A DNA stretch of 64,000 nucleotides, from assembly GCA_021397835.1 (NCBI GenBank), contig JAJFZO010000579.1:883001-947000 (forward strand). The letters run 5' to 3'. The stretch comes from Moringa oleifera (taxonomy: Eukaryota > Streptophyta > Magnoliopsida > Brassicales > Moringaceae). The notes under the pieces were generated by a model that worked only from the letters and a program-made list of their open reading frames with translations, was not told the DNA's origin and made no database searches. A program made the position numbers and the translations under genes. This document shows, piece after piece, positions 11,285 through 22,375 of this stretch (the first letter of the stretch is position 1; every line of letters begins with the position of its first letter).

Positions 11285-11785
11285 ATGGCAGCCTCCTCCT
11301 CCTCCGCCTTGTTCACCCCAACTTTCTCCCCCGCCGTCCAAAGACACAACCCTTCCAGTGTCACCTTCCATGGCCTCAGAGCCCTTCCCATCCCCAAAAC
11401 CAGCTCCTTCACCAACCTCAACCTCGCCGCAAGCACCAAGAGGTCAAGATCCTCGGCTTCCCCAAACGGGTTGGTCGTGAAATCCGAGCTGAACCCATCG
11501 CTGGTCATAAGCCTGAGCACGGGGCTTTCGCTGTTCCTCGGCAGGTTCGTCTTCTTCAACTTCCAGAGAGAGAACGTGGCGAAGCAAGGCCTGCCGGAGC
11601 AGAACGGGTTGACCCACTTCGAAGCCGGCGACACTCGCGCCAAAGAGTACGTCAGCCTGCTGAAGTCGAATGACCCAGTTGGGTTCAACATCGTCGATGT
11701 GCTTGCGTGGGGATCCATCGGCCACATCGTCGCCTACTACATCTTGGCCACCTCCAGCAACGGCTACGATCCCAACTTCTTCTGA
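11285..11785 (+). CDS. psaG: Photosystem I subunit V (PsaG), chloroplast precursor
   Basis: An intronless 166-residue frame. The first ~60 residues are Ser/Ala-rich and basic ([14 protein letters not shown]...), a stromal transit peptide. The mature part has the near-invariant PsaG sequence, including [20 protein letters not shown] in the first membrane span, [11 protein letters not shown] in the stromal loop and [20 protein letters not shown] in the second, ending YDPNFF. PsaG sits at the edge of photosystem I in the thylakoid membrane, beside PsaB, and contributes to light-harvesting complex I docking and complex stability. The ATG at 11285 was preferred over in-frame codons upstream because it gives the family N-terminus. 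A poly(A)-type AATAAA lies near 11987. Length matches the family. Confidence 0.97.
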   Translation: MAASSSSALFTPTFSPAVQRHNPSSVTFHGLRALPIPKTSSFTNLNLAASTKRSRSSASPNGLVVKSELNPSLVISLSTGLSLFLGRFVFFNFQRENVAKQGLPEQNGLTHFEAGDTRAKEYVSLLKSNDPVGFNIVDVLAWGSIGHIVAYYILATSSNGYDPNFF

Positions 11786-14681
11786 GTCTGACTCGAGGAT
11801 CGTCTCTGTGTTACTGCTTTGTGCTGCATGTGTCGTATAAACTTTTGTATAGTTTTTCAGTAGCTGGTGGAGTTTGTATTTTCATTTACATTAATTTTCA
11901 TGTACTTCTCTTTCTCATCAAGTTTATGCAATCTTTCTTCCGCCTCCATGCAAGTAGTAATCAACAATTTATTTATGGCAAACTTAATAAAAATGAAATT
12001 TCATTCCCAAATGGCATCTCACATCTCGGTCAGTTTAAAATTTTAATTTTTTTATGATAGCGGTATTCATTTTTTTTCATCATTTTACTTCAAGATCATT
12101 ATTGGATTAGAACTGATATATTGTTAGATTTTAATTAATTTATTTAATAAATAAATTAATTGATAGTTATTAAGTTGTAAATCAAACCAATCCATGGATG
12201 GATACATTAAGGTCAATTAAACTAATTAATAAATTGAATATATTTGATTCATTTAAATTTAATTAGATTTTATATAATAAAATTTATATGTATATAAAAC
12301 TAATCAACAAAAAAATCAATAACATATACTTTTTTTATCTAAGTTTATTATGTTATGAAAGTTAAAATATTTATTTTTAATTAAATATAAATAATATTAT
12401 TTAAAATTTATTTTATAACTAGGTAACAATATATATTAATCATTATTGATTTTAATATTACATAAAAAATTATATAAAATCTGTTATTCGTTTCATATTT
12501 TTGAAGCCTGAAGCAACTAGTGTAATAATTTTTTATATTATTTTTATTGATATTTGTTTTATATTTTAAAATTTATTTTATTTTTTATTATTTTAATAAA
12601 TAATAAACAAAATTGTTTATCAAATAAATCTATATAAAATTTATTGTGCCAATTTGCGTCTGCCTCATTTAAAACTTATTAAATTAATTCATTTAAAACC
12701 TAATAAGATAACTGATCAATGTGATTGAATAAACAAAACTTGTGGATAGATCACAGACCACTTGTTTTTTAAATGAACAAATTTAACCTGATTCGTTATT
12801 ATGAAAAGCCTATTAAACTTTACTATAAGTTGAACTTGAGTAATTTTATCACAATAAATTAATGAGAGCTCAGGATTTAATGACTAATTTACAAATTTTA
12901 TGTTTTTAAGAAAAAACAAATTCAATAGCCTTAAGAAATTTTTAATTTTGAATGAATTAAATTTTTCAAAATTCAAACTTAAACATTTTTGAAAGTGTGA
13001 TTGACATTATTCGATTAGTTTGATATCATATGAGATTTTAAAATAATGATTAATTTGAGTGCCAAAATTCAATTATATTTTATATGTTCAGTATTATTAT
13101 GAAATTAAAAAAAAAGTGATAAAGTAAAAAAATTAATGCTAAATAGAAAGATTAGAGAGAGAGACTTGTGACACAATAGTAAACAAGAGCAATTTTTTTT
13201 ATTTACTTATCTTTTTTGTTATTAATTTACGATTTTACATCCTCTATTTATAAGCACTTTTATTAATAATGAAAATACATAAATTAATGGTGTCATCAAA
13301 CAATTCAATTAGTATACATGATCATGAAAGATGACAAAGTGTGAAAAAAGAGAAAAGTTACCAATGTCAAAAGTTAATATACGAAGGAGTTTTCTTAGAA
13401 ATGAGGAAAATGAATGGATATTCATAAATCAATTATAATATTTATATCAAACATTAATTTTTCATTGAATCACTTTTTCAATATTTTAGTATATCCTAAA
13501 TATTTAATTAAAAATATTTTGATTTTTAAAATTTTTATTATAAATAAATTAAAAATAAATATTTTTGAAAATCTTGAATTTTATTCTCTTTCGTTAAACT
13601 TTAACTTTTAGAACATAATCAAACAAACCCTAATAATCGATTTGGATCAAATTAAACTTTATTAAAAAATTTTAAAAATAAACATATTTTAATTAAATTT
13701 TTTTACAATAATTTTTAATTTAAAATTTGTCATAAATATAAAAAATATATTTCAGGTACCATTATAAAAAAGTTTAAATTTGTTGAGTATTGAAAATATT
13801 TTTTAAAAATTATAATATTAAAATTTATAAAAAATAATTCATTAGTAAAATTATTTAAATTTGAGAGATGAAATAAAAATAAAGTTTAAAATCTATTTAA
13901 ATAATTTTTTAGATATTTTAATAATAAAAATATCATTAATTTTTTTAATCATTTTCACTAAAGTTCAATGTCGATAAAATTATTAAATGAAAGTTTATTT
14001 GAAGATATTTTAAAAAGTGAGGATTTGATAGAAGATAAAACCTAAAAATTAAGTTTAAGATAATATTTATTTATAAATTTATTATTAAAGAAGTTGACTA
14101 ATAATTATTAAAATTTTTAAATGGTAAAAAAATTATATATTTTCACATTAAAAATATATCTAAGATTTTCATCTTATCATAAGTGTCGTAATATTCTACT
14201 TAGGTAATTTTTTATTAGGTTAACACAAGTCGAAAAGTTAAGAAATTAAGATAAATTAAGCCCATTTTGCAATTAACTTTAGTTGAGAAATTAAAATGGT
14301 ATACTGATGTCATAAAAGGAATTTAATGGAAAGTTACCAAAGTAAAGGAGCCAGGCCATCTTGACCGTCCAAATTATTTTAAATTGGCAGGTACCCATAT
14401 GTTGTTGAAGCCATCACCTTGCTCCCATCCGACCCTCTTCCCTGTAACTTTCGCTCAAATCCTAGAGAAAAAATTCGGATTTTTCCATCTTAACAAATCA
14501 GATATTTGGGATTTTTTTTCATTTCTCTTTTGGTTTAGAAGACTTTGTTTGGGTTATAATTGATTTTCACCATTTCATAAAACCTATAGTTTTATATTTG
14601 TATAATCTCTTTAGCATAAAGTTTGTTGTATAAACTAAGAAATCAATAATCTGTTCTCCTCCTTTGCCACTCCGGCTAAAA
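11786..14681. other. AT-rich intergenic DNA between psaG and the HMGB gene
   Basis: After the psaG 3' UTR (to about 12000) the sequence is strongly AT-rich. It has no sustained coding frame and shows only short low-complexity open stretches. The last ~250 bp become GC-richer and probably hold the promoter and leader of the next gene. No RNA gene or complete mobile element was seen. Confidence 0.55.
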
Positions 14682-17600
14682 ATGTCGACCCATGTTTCAC
14701 CTCATCAGCAATTGCACAGAGAGTCAACAAACGGCCACTCTACGGACACCAAGAGGTTTTCTTATCCTCCTGCAACGGCTAAGTACGAGGATATTGTTCA
14801 AAAAGCTGACCTTTTCTGGGAAAAGCTCAAAGCTTCCCACGAATCTACTGGTAACAAATTCAAGTGAGTCGGTCTCTCTACATACCCTTCTGAGGGATTG
14901 AGTTTTGGGGGTACTTTTCAAATTTGGTATTTGATCTTCCTTTCCTAATTCTATTTGGTGGTTTCTCGTGCTTTGGCTTTGTAATAGCATACCAAATATT
15001 TCGTTATGGAATACTGTGTTGATAGTGCTAGTTGCTCTTGAACACTTAGTCATTTTGCCTTCCTTTTTTTGGGAAGAACTTTGCTTGAACTGCAAAAAAT
15101 ATGCAATTATATACTTGTGTCTTTACCCACTAACTCCTGACTATCAATTGTGACGCTTCCCCTGAGGTCCCAACTAGATCTGAATTGCAGAAGATACTAA
15201 ATGGTTTGAGAAAGTACAAAAGCATCTGAATATAAGAAATCCTCACTATAGTTGCATTAAGGAAATGTTATGTGAACTTTTGATATCTCTTGTCTGTCTT
15301 TGTTATTTGATATGGACTATTGTCTCTATAGACAGTGGATTTATGGTGTAGTGTATGTTCTTAGATGATTGAGGCTATTGGTGATTTATTTCGAAGTGGG
15401 TCTCTGGCAACTATGAAGTTGTGAGCTGGAAATGGGCATATTTGGATCTATTTTGATGTTGGGCAGTTTGTATTTTTTGGATGCATTGTAAATATTAGTT
15501 TTCTTGGAGTGGCTACTGCTCTTGTCTCTTTAAGTTAGATAAATGTTTGGTTGGGCACACGACAGGAAAGAGTACCTAAACAAGAATAATTCATACTGAT
15601 GCTTTCACTTCCTTATTAATGACTGTAAAAGAATTCCTTCAAATGGCTGTTTCATAAGGAAAACAGGTTTAGCTTGTTAAACCTTGCCACTGTCAGAGAG
15701 TATGCTCTGCTGGGAGACAAAGTATTAGAAAATTGAAGTGATTATATGCATATGGTGGTTCTTTTGATACTTCTGGTGCAATAACTCAATATAATCTTAT
15801 CCTCTTTCTTTGCATTTTCTTAAGATTTTCATGAAATGTTTGCAAAGCATTCTAAATCAGAAAGTTATGAGGATATATTTGAAGTCTTTCCGTCTGTTCC
15901 TTGTTCCTACTTCATTGTACCCTTTTTTCAGTCTTCTCTTTGGTTATATTCTCTAGAATTTGGCTTTTATGTTCTCTTTCTGCTCTTGTAATGTTTTCCC
16001 TTCTAGTAAAATGTGGAGGAGTAGGTGGATCACCCCAAACTTTAAATCCTGTTTCCTGATTAAAGGCAGCTTGCTTAATTATAGAGACTAACTGAACTAA
16101 TTAATGTTTTCTAAACGTTTTTCTGGTCGTATAGGGTGCCTACTGTTGGTGGAAAGGCTCTCGATTTGCATCAGCTTTTCGTGGAGGTTACATCTCGTGG
16201 TGGAATTGAAAAGGTATGGGTTGCTATTTATGAAAACGCTTTAATGTATCTGAAAAGAGGCTGTTTACATCACAACAGCCTTTTAAGTTTTTGAGACATA
16301 AGTTAAGAGTAACAAAATAGAGGACTGAGTCCAATTTGGTTCCCTCCTGATAATACGTTCGATATGATTCTTGTTGGTCAGAAGTTCTATTTATCTTGGT
16401 AGAAATCTGTTACCTTCATCCTTCTCTCAGCAAATAATTTCCTTTTCCACAAGGGATTGTAACGTTTTTCTACTGGATCATTTCTCTTATAGTTCCTATT
16501 TCTGGCGCAAAATTTGCGGAATGTAGGTGGTGGTCGTAATTGATACAAATAGGAGATACATTATATATTTTTCATTGGGGATTTCCTTGAAAACATTTTC
16601 GGATCTTTTACGGTTTCTTATGGGAGATATTCAATCCATCAATCTAGAAGTAAATGATGATTATCTCATCATGACCTTTATATGGAAATTTGTGGCCAGG
16701 AGGGACAGCCTTTTAACTCGCACTTTGATGAGAACTTGAGTATACGTAAAATTGAACAAAAAAACTGTAGAATTGGCCTATATCTTGCTTGTACTCAGCA
16801 CTAAAACAGTAAGCATTAGTTGTAGCTGTTCTGTGATGCTAGGATGACTTGGATTCTCGTATTGAAGTTCTCTGTGGGCATTTGTTGGCTCGCTTAGAAT
16901 CTAGATAGATCATGAGTTTGAACAGGTGCAAATTCCCTTGAAATGTTTGCAGGTAGTCAAGGATCGTAGATGGAAGGAAGTCATTGGGGCCTTCAGATTC
17001 CCAGCAACAATTACTAGTGCATCGTTTATCTTACGCAAGTATTATCTATCTCTACTTTACCAATTTGAGCTTGTCTATTTCCACAGACAAGTTCCTTCAA
17101 TCTCAGCAACTGGTACTTGAAAATAAGACTCTGGTTTTCCTTTTTGCCTTCTCCTTTTCAGTTAACAGTTCTTTTCGTTTTAAAATTTTTCTCTTCTCAT
17201 CTGTGTCTTTGATGCAGAGAAAACAGCCCAGAGCCTTTTCAATGAATCAACTACCACAGAGGAAGGTGCATCCATGAATCATTCAGCAGGTCAGGGCAAA
17301 ATCTGAGATTCTATTAGGAAGCTGCTCCATATTTACATAGCTTGTAACATGGGTTAGATGTTTTGCTGCATATTTTACCTGTAGGAACTCCTGAGCTGCA
17401 CCTTGGCTGTTCGGTAATTGGAGCTATTGATGGAAAGTTTGACAATGGGTATCTGGTTACTGTGAAGTTGGGTTCTGAAGAGCTTAAAGGTGTCTTATAT
17501 CATATTCCAAACATGTCTCATGTGTCTCCTGGTTCTTCATCTGGGCGGCCCTGGAAAAGATCCAGGTTGGCTCTAAGGGATCCTTCTCGGCCTAAGTCAA

Positions 17601-18033
17601 ACAGGAGTGGTTACAATTTCTTCTTTGCTGAGCACTACGCTCAGCTCAAGCCTCATTACCATGGGCAAGAGAGAGTCATCAGCAAGAAGATCGGGCACTT
17701 GTGGAACAATCTCACAGAGGCTGAAAAACAGGTACCAATCACCATTTACAGTGATTTATATCATTTGATCTCTGTCAAAATAATCCCTGCTTTAAACATT
17801 CATACCTTGTGGATGGATGAATTCTGCTGGAGCATGATTCAAGCTTCCTGTCTGGAACCCCTACACAATCTTCCTTCCTGGATCCTGTTTGTTTGAATTG
17901 TCTCAACGTAAGAAGAAGTAAGTTTGTCTGAATTTTGATGCAGGTTTATCAGGAGAAGGGGTTGAAGGATAAGGAGAGATACAGGACTGAAATGTTGGAA
18001 TATAAATCTTCATACGATTCATCGGCTCAATAG
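14682..18033 (+). CDS. ARID-HMG box DNA-binding protein (HMGB9/10/11/15 type)
   Basis: Six exons stay in phase: 14682-14863, 16135-16213, 16953-17112, 17218-17289, 17385-17731 and 17944-18033, giving 309 residues. The ARID domain covers roughly residues 35-130 and includes FWEKLKASHESTGNKFK, VPTVGGKALDLHQLFVEV, RGGIEKVVKDRRWKEV and the SASFILRKYYLSLLYQFE helix. A linker follows, and a single HMG box covers about 230-303, including RPKSNRSGYNFFFAEHY, HLWNNLTEAEKQVYQEKG and YRTEMLEY. The plant-only family pairs AT-preferring ARID binding with HMG bending, and acts in the nucleus as an architectural or transcription cofactor. Some members act in pollen. Intron 1 is 1.27 kb. Which Arabidopsis paralogue is closest needs a tree; position suggests HMGB11. 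Confidence 0.94.
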
Positions 18034-19949
18034 CTTTCTGTTAATTAGGACATCAACTCTCTCTTGTTGTTGTTGTTATTGCTGTAGTGTGATGTGTGAT
18101 CTCATCTCATCAATTTTCTTTGGTAATTGCTAACACATGCTGCACATTGGGAACACACAGAAGGTGAGATGGGCAGCTCTGTAACATTAGATGATAGTCC
18201 TAAACCTTTTTTTTTTTTTGGCTTATCCATTTATAATAGAGCCGATTGATACAAGTTTATCTGCCAATTTTCTAATTTCTTGTTTTCTTTACTAAGTTTG
18301 GTAACTTCATTAATATACATCTCAACAATTTTATGTTTTTTTTATAAATATAAAAAAAATTCTTAATTAAATGCTTTTCAATTTAAATTTTGATCAAATC
18401 TTGCATTTAATTTGGTTTAAATTGAATACTAATTTTAAAAATTAAAAAAGTATAATTGTTAAAATGTCTTAATAATGATTTAAATTAATTTTTTATTTTA
18501 TTGTGAGTCAAATTTCTATTTTGAACAATTTATAAAGTCTTTTATATGAATTTTTAATGGTGTAAAATTTTTTAATATTAAAAATATCGGAAATTTTTTT
18601 GTAATTACCCTTTTATGATGAAAATTTGTTGCGTGAAAAATATTCAATTTGAAAATTCATAGAATGGTTTAAGTTTAATCGATTTGAATAACTCTTGTAA
18701 AAAAATTTAACGAGAGAATTGGAATTAAATTGAATTAAAATATCATATGTAAATTAAAACATAATTCACAAAATAAAAGATGAGCATAGTTTAAAATATT
18801 TTTAAGATTTATATTTTTTTATATCCATATAAAATAAAATCATATGCATATGTCAATGTTAATCACTTCAAAAATTGAAGCACAAATTGTCATTACTTTT
18901 TTTTTTTTATCAAAAATCAAGTTGGATTTGTTTTATTTTCAAAAATTTCAAATTCTAAAAAAATTATCGATTTTTTTTTCTCTGTCTTACTTGTTGGTTG
19001 TTATCTGTTCATGATAAGATTTTGTGTGTCAGTCGTCCTGATCAAATTGATAATTAACCAGAAATGGGGCGATACGTGATGAGGGCTGAGATGTCCTGCC
19101 TGCCTTCGTCCTTGAATTTACTACTTATCTTTGTCTCGTTCTCCGTTTGACGAAAGCGAGGACAAGGAAAGAGAATCTCCGTTAATCAAACAGGTAAATG
19201 GAAACTCCTCATTCTCCGTTATATAATATTATTTTACTTTTATTTTTTTAAAAAATTATATTAAATTTAAATAAAATTGAGTTAAGAGTCATTTTGGTTT
19301 TAAAAAAATTTACATTTGAATTGAATTTAAATTAAATTGAGATTAAATTTATTTTAAAATTAGATTTTAATATATATATAATTAAAAAATTAAAATCATG
19401 GAAACGGGCGAGAAACATAATCCCTGTCTTCAACCCATCCCAGTTTAAAAGAACACAAGAAGTCTCAGGCCTCGTCCTCATCCTTGTTTATACTCTCCTA
19501 GGCTTGTTCCATTAAGGATAGATCCCGCATTTGCTCTCGTCTTGCCAAAAATTAAAAAAAAATAAAAATTGACGCTTAGAGTCGGATTTCTTACTTATGA
19601 TTTACTCAGACTCGAAAAGGAGATTTTGAACGAACATGTGGTATGATGCATGCTCATTCATCAAAGGATTTTAGAGTCTCTATTAAAATATGCATATCCG
19701 AATCTGTCTCAAATTTATTTAAAAATTTAATTTTTTATCATAATCATACTCAAATCTAATCAAAATTAATAGCATACCTAAATTCGTTTATAATTTATAT
19801 ATATGTATATATATATATATTCTGAATTTTAATAACGTAACAAGTATACAATTAGTTAATTATTCATATATTAAACTTATTTATAATAATTAAATTTTAA
19901 AATAAATTAATAAATAATAAAATAATAAAATCTTCTATTAATAAAATAA
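18034..19949. other. Intergenic DNA with repeat-like patches
   Basis: The 3' UTR of the HMGB gene runs into AT-rich sequence. Two GC-richer patches, about 19060-19200 and 19400-19560, have no coding frame. The second contains phrases of the GGGCGAGAAAC / CAACCCATCCCAG kind, and about 19625-19800 resembles part of the repeat family at 20665-21200. Decayed nonautonomous elements are the likely content. An AT microsatellite lies near 19798-19820. Confidence 0.45.
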
Positions 19950-20410
19950 ATATTAGCGATAGTATTTCAAAACGACGATCATTAAGCTTTAAACGAAAAC
20001 ATAAGATTTAGTGGCTACCCAATGGCCGTTTTGAAGGACAGTCGCTAACTAGTGATCAACTCCAACGATACTTGTTAAAGCTTTAGTAGTCGTCATTTAT
20101 AACAGTCATTAACTCTTAAAGATAGCTTAGTGACAGTTGTTAGTTTTATATTTAAGCAATCGTCATCTTAATCAGTCACTAAATCTATTTTTTATTTAAA
20201 TTCAATAATTAAATTTTTATTTATTGTTAATTTTTTAAAAATAATATAAATTAATTGAAATAATGTTAATAAATAAATTTTAATTTATTATTAAATTCTT
20301 TAATTATTATATCAGTAATTAACCGTTAAGTAAAAATTTTATTTTTCTTAAAATTGTATCTGTTAGTTGCTAATTTTTGTTGCTATTTTGAAATTTCTAG
20401 TAATGAAACA
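19950..20410. mobile_element. Small nonautonomous DNA element, CACTA-like right end
   Basis: The right end, read on the - strand, is ATTACTAGAAATTTCAAAATAGCAAC, close to the CACTAxAAGAAA start and the 'AGCGAC / AGCAAC' subterminal repeats of plant CACTA elements. The left side holds ATTAGCGATAGTATTTCAAAA, a partial inverted match, and the interior repeats GTCGCTAAC, GTCATTAACT and GTCACTAAAT phrases on both strands. No transposase is present. Ends are approximate and the superfamily assignment is an inference. Confidence 0.45.
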
Positions 20411-20439
20411 ATCACACCATCTGTATGAGATTTTAATGA

Positions 20440-22228
20440 CATTCTTTTAAAGACGGACGAAAGGCCTTTTAACTTTTTTCTCTGATCGTATGAGCACATC
20501 ACATCATCTTCTTCGTTGAAACTTCCATGAAGAGACTCCCCATTCACAGCAGTGCCCATCCAATTTTTTGATCATCTTTGTGCGAAGATTCTCGGTTTTT
20601 GATTTTGTTGAATTATGGATTGGGTCCCGTATAACCTGATCTATTTGAAATTTCAAGAGGCTTGGATTAGGGATAGCAATGAGTGGGTATTTACCTATTT
20701 AAAAAGTTTTAAACTCGAATTCGATTTAAATATACATATTTAATAAATTTATCTTAAAATTACTTAAAAATTGATGTTAACACATAAATTTGTCTCGAAT
20801 TTATTTACAATTAGACGTATACTCTTTGAATATACTCGAATCCAGTTTATATATATATATAAAACAAATTTTAATAAGGTAATGAAATTAAATTTTAAAA
20901 TAAATTAATAAATATTAATTCAAAAAAATATATAATTTTTATTAATAAAAAAATAAAAATAAAATTTAGTAATAAATTGTTGAAATAAAAAATTAAAAAT
21001 TCAACACAATCAAATTCAAAATTAAAAATTTAATATATTTATCCTACTATATAAATGGGTTTGGGTAGCAAATATTTAAAAGTGTAAATTAAATCGAATA
21101 CAATTTGAATATTAAAATTTAAGCTAGAACATGTTACAAACCCGTTTAAACATCAGATTTATTGTATCTGTTAAATCTGAACCCATTGCCATTGTAGCTC
21201 GGATTGCATATAGCTCAATCTAACTAATTTCTTTTAGACTCAAATGAATATATTAGAAATTGATTTACTTATAAAATATATAAAAAATTAGAAATTAAAT
21301 TCAGATTTTGAACTTTTTCTTATTTATTTGTTTGTATATTAAAAATATATTATAAAAATAAAACAGTTTTTAAAATACAAATTTAAAGTCATACCAACCA
21401 TGTTAACACAAATTAAAACAATTAATTAAATAAGTTACATATATTAACAATATAGATAAATATGATTTATTAAAATAAACTTAATTATATAAATTAAATC
21501 ATGTTAATTGGCAAGATAACTTGATTAAATCAAGATTACTTTCATGTCGATAACCAAGTTGATACAACTATAATATAAACCCATTTAATTATATATATTT
21601 TTTCCTATGGTCTTATCGAGTTTCATATATAATTAATTGTTACTTTATAATAAAATAATTTTTTTAAAAAAAATTTATTTTATAAGCACATGCATAGTAA
21701 TTAAGTATGAAGAGTACCCTTAATGGATGAGAGTGAATGAGATAAGCATGTATTTTAAATTCCAAAACTCACCTTTAGGATTTCCTCATTCTTCTTGAAT
21801 TATCAATCAAAGATATCTTTCCTCTAAAAATTAAGTAAAAAGAACCCACCAAATCGGCATAAATAGGAAGAATAATAATGAGAGGTTTTAATGAAAATAT
21901 TTGAAAACGATAATGCTTTTGGACGAGATTTATTTAAAATCGCGTGAAAAGAATATCCTTTTTTGAATATGAGGTTATGCTAATTTTACTTATGAAAAGT
22001 TTCATAATTTATTATATTAATATGATGAAAAATAAATATATAAAATTTTAATTCTTAATTTTTTAAAGTTATCATATTTACAGATTTTTTAAAATATTAA
22101 AAGATAAAAATTATACAAAATTATGAAATTTAACCTCTTTCTTTAAATTTTTTCTAATTTTAAAAAAATTTCAAATCAAAATTTAATTTATGAATCAAAT
22201 TAAACCCTATAAAAAATAATCTTTTTAT
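20440..22228 (+). repeat. Diverged direct duplication, copy A
   Basis: This segment aligns in order with 22376-24915. Anchors shared by both are CAGTGCCCATCCAAT-type text with TGATCATCTTTG (A 20550-20585, B 22470-22507), a small repeat element (A 20665, B 23305), and the near-identical block GAGAGTGAATGAGATAAGCA (A about 21728, B about 24418). The blocks ACCTTTAGGATTTCCTCATT and TCATAATTTATTATRTTAATATGAT also match. Many substitutions and small indels separate the copies, so the event is old. Neither copy carries a coding frame. Confidence 0.8.
20665..21200. mobile_element. MITE-like element in duplication copy A
   Basis: The left end reads GATAGCAATGAGTGGGTATT and the right end, reversed, reads ACAATGGCAATGGGTTCAGA, giving imperfect terminal inverted repeats around a GGCAATGGGT core. 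The interior is AT-rich with AAACTCGAATTCGATTTAAA, a microsatellite and no coding capacity. Similar text occurs at 23305-23900, in part at 1150-1400 and at 19625-19800, so it is a small family. The superfamily is not identified. Confidence 0.45.
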
Positions 22229-22375
22229 GGCGTATCGAATTTATAGTATCCTCCTCTTTCATAAAATTAGTAAGTTTATTATCATTATCAAAACAATCTC
22301 CATTTTTTTGAAATTTTGATAATATTATTTTAAAAGACAAATGAGAAACCACATCATCAGTATTACATACATTTG

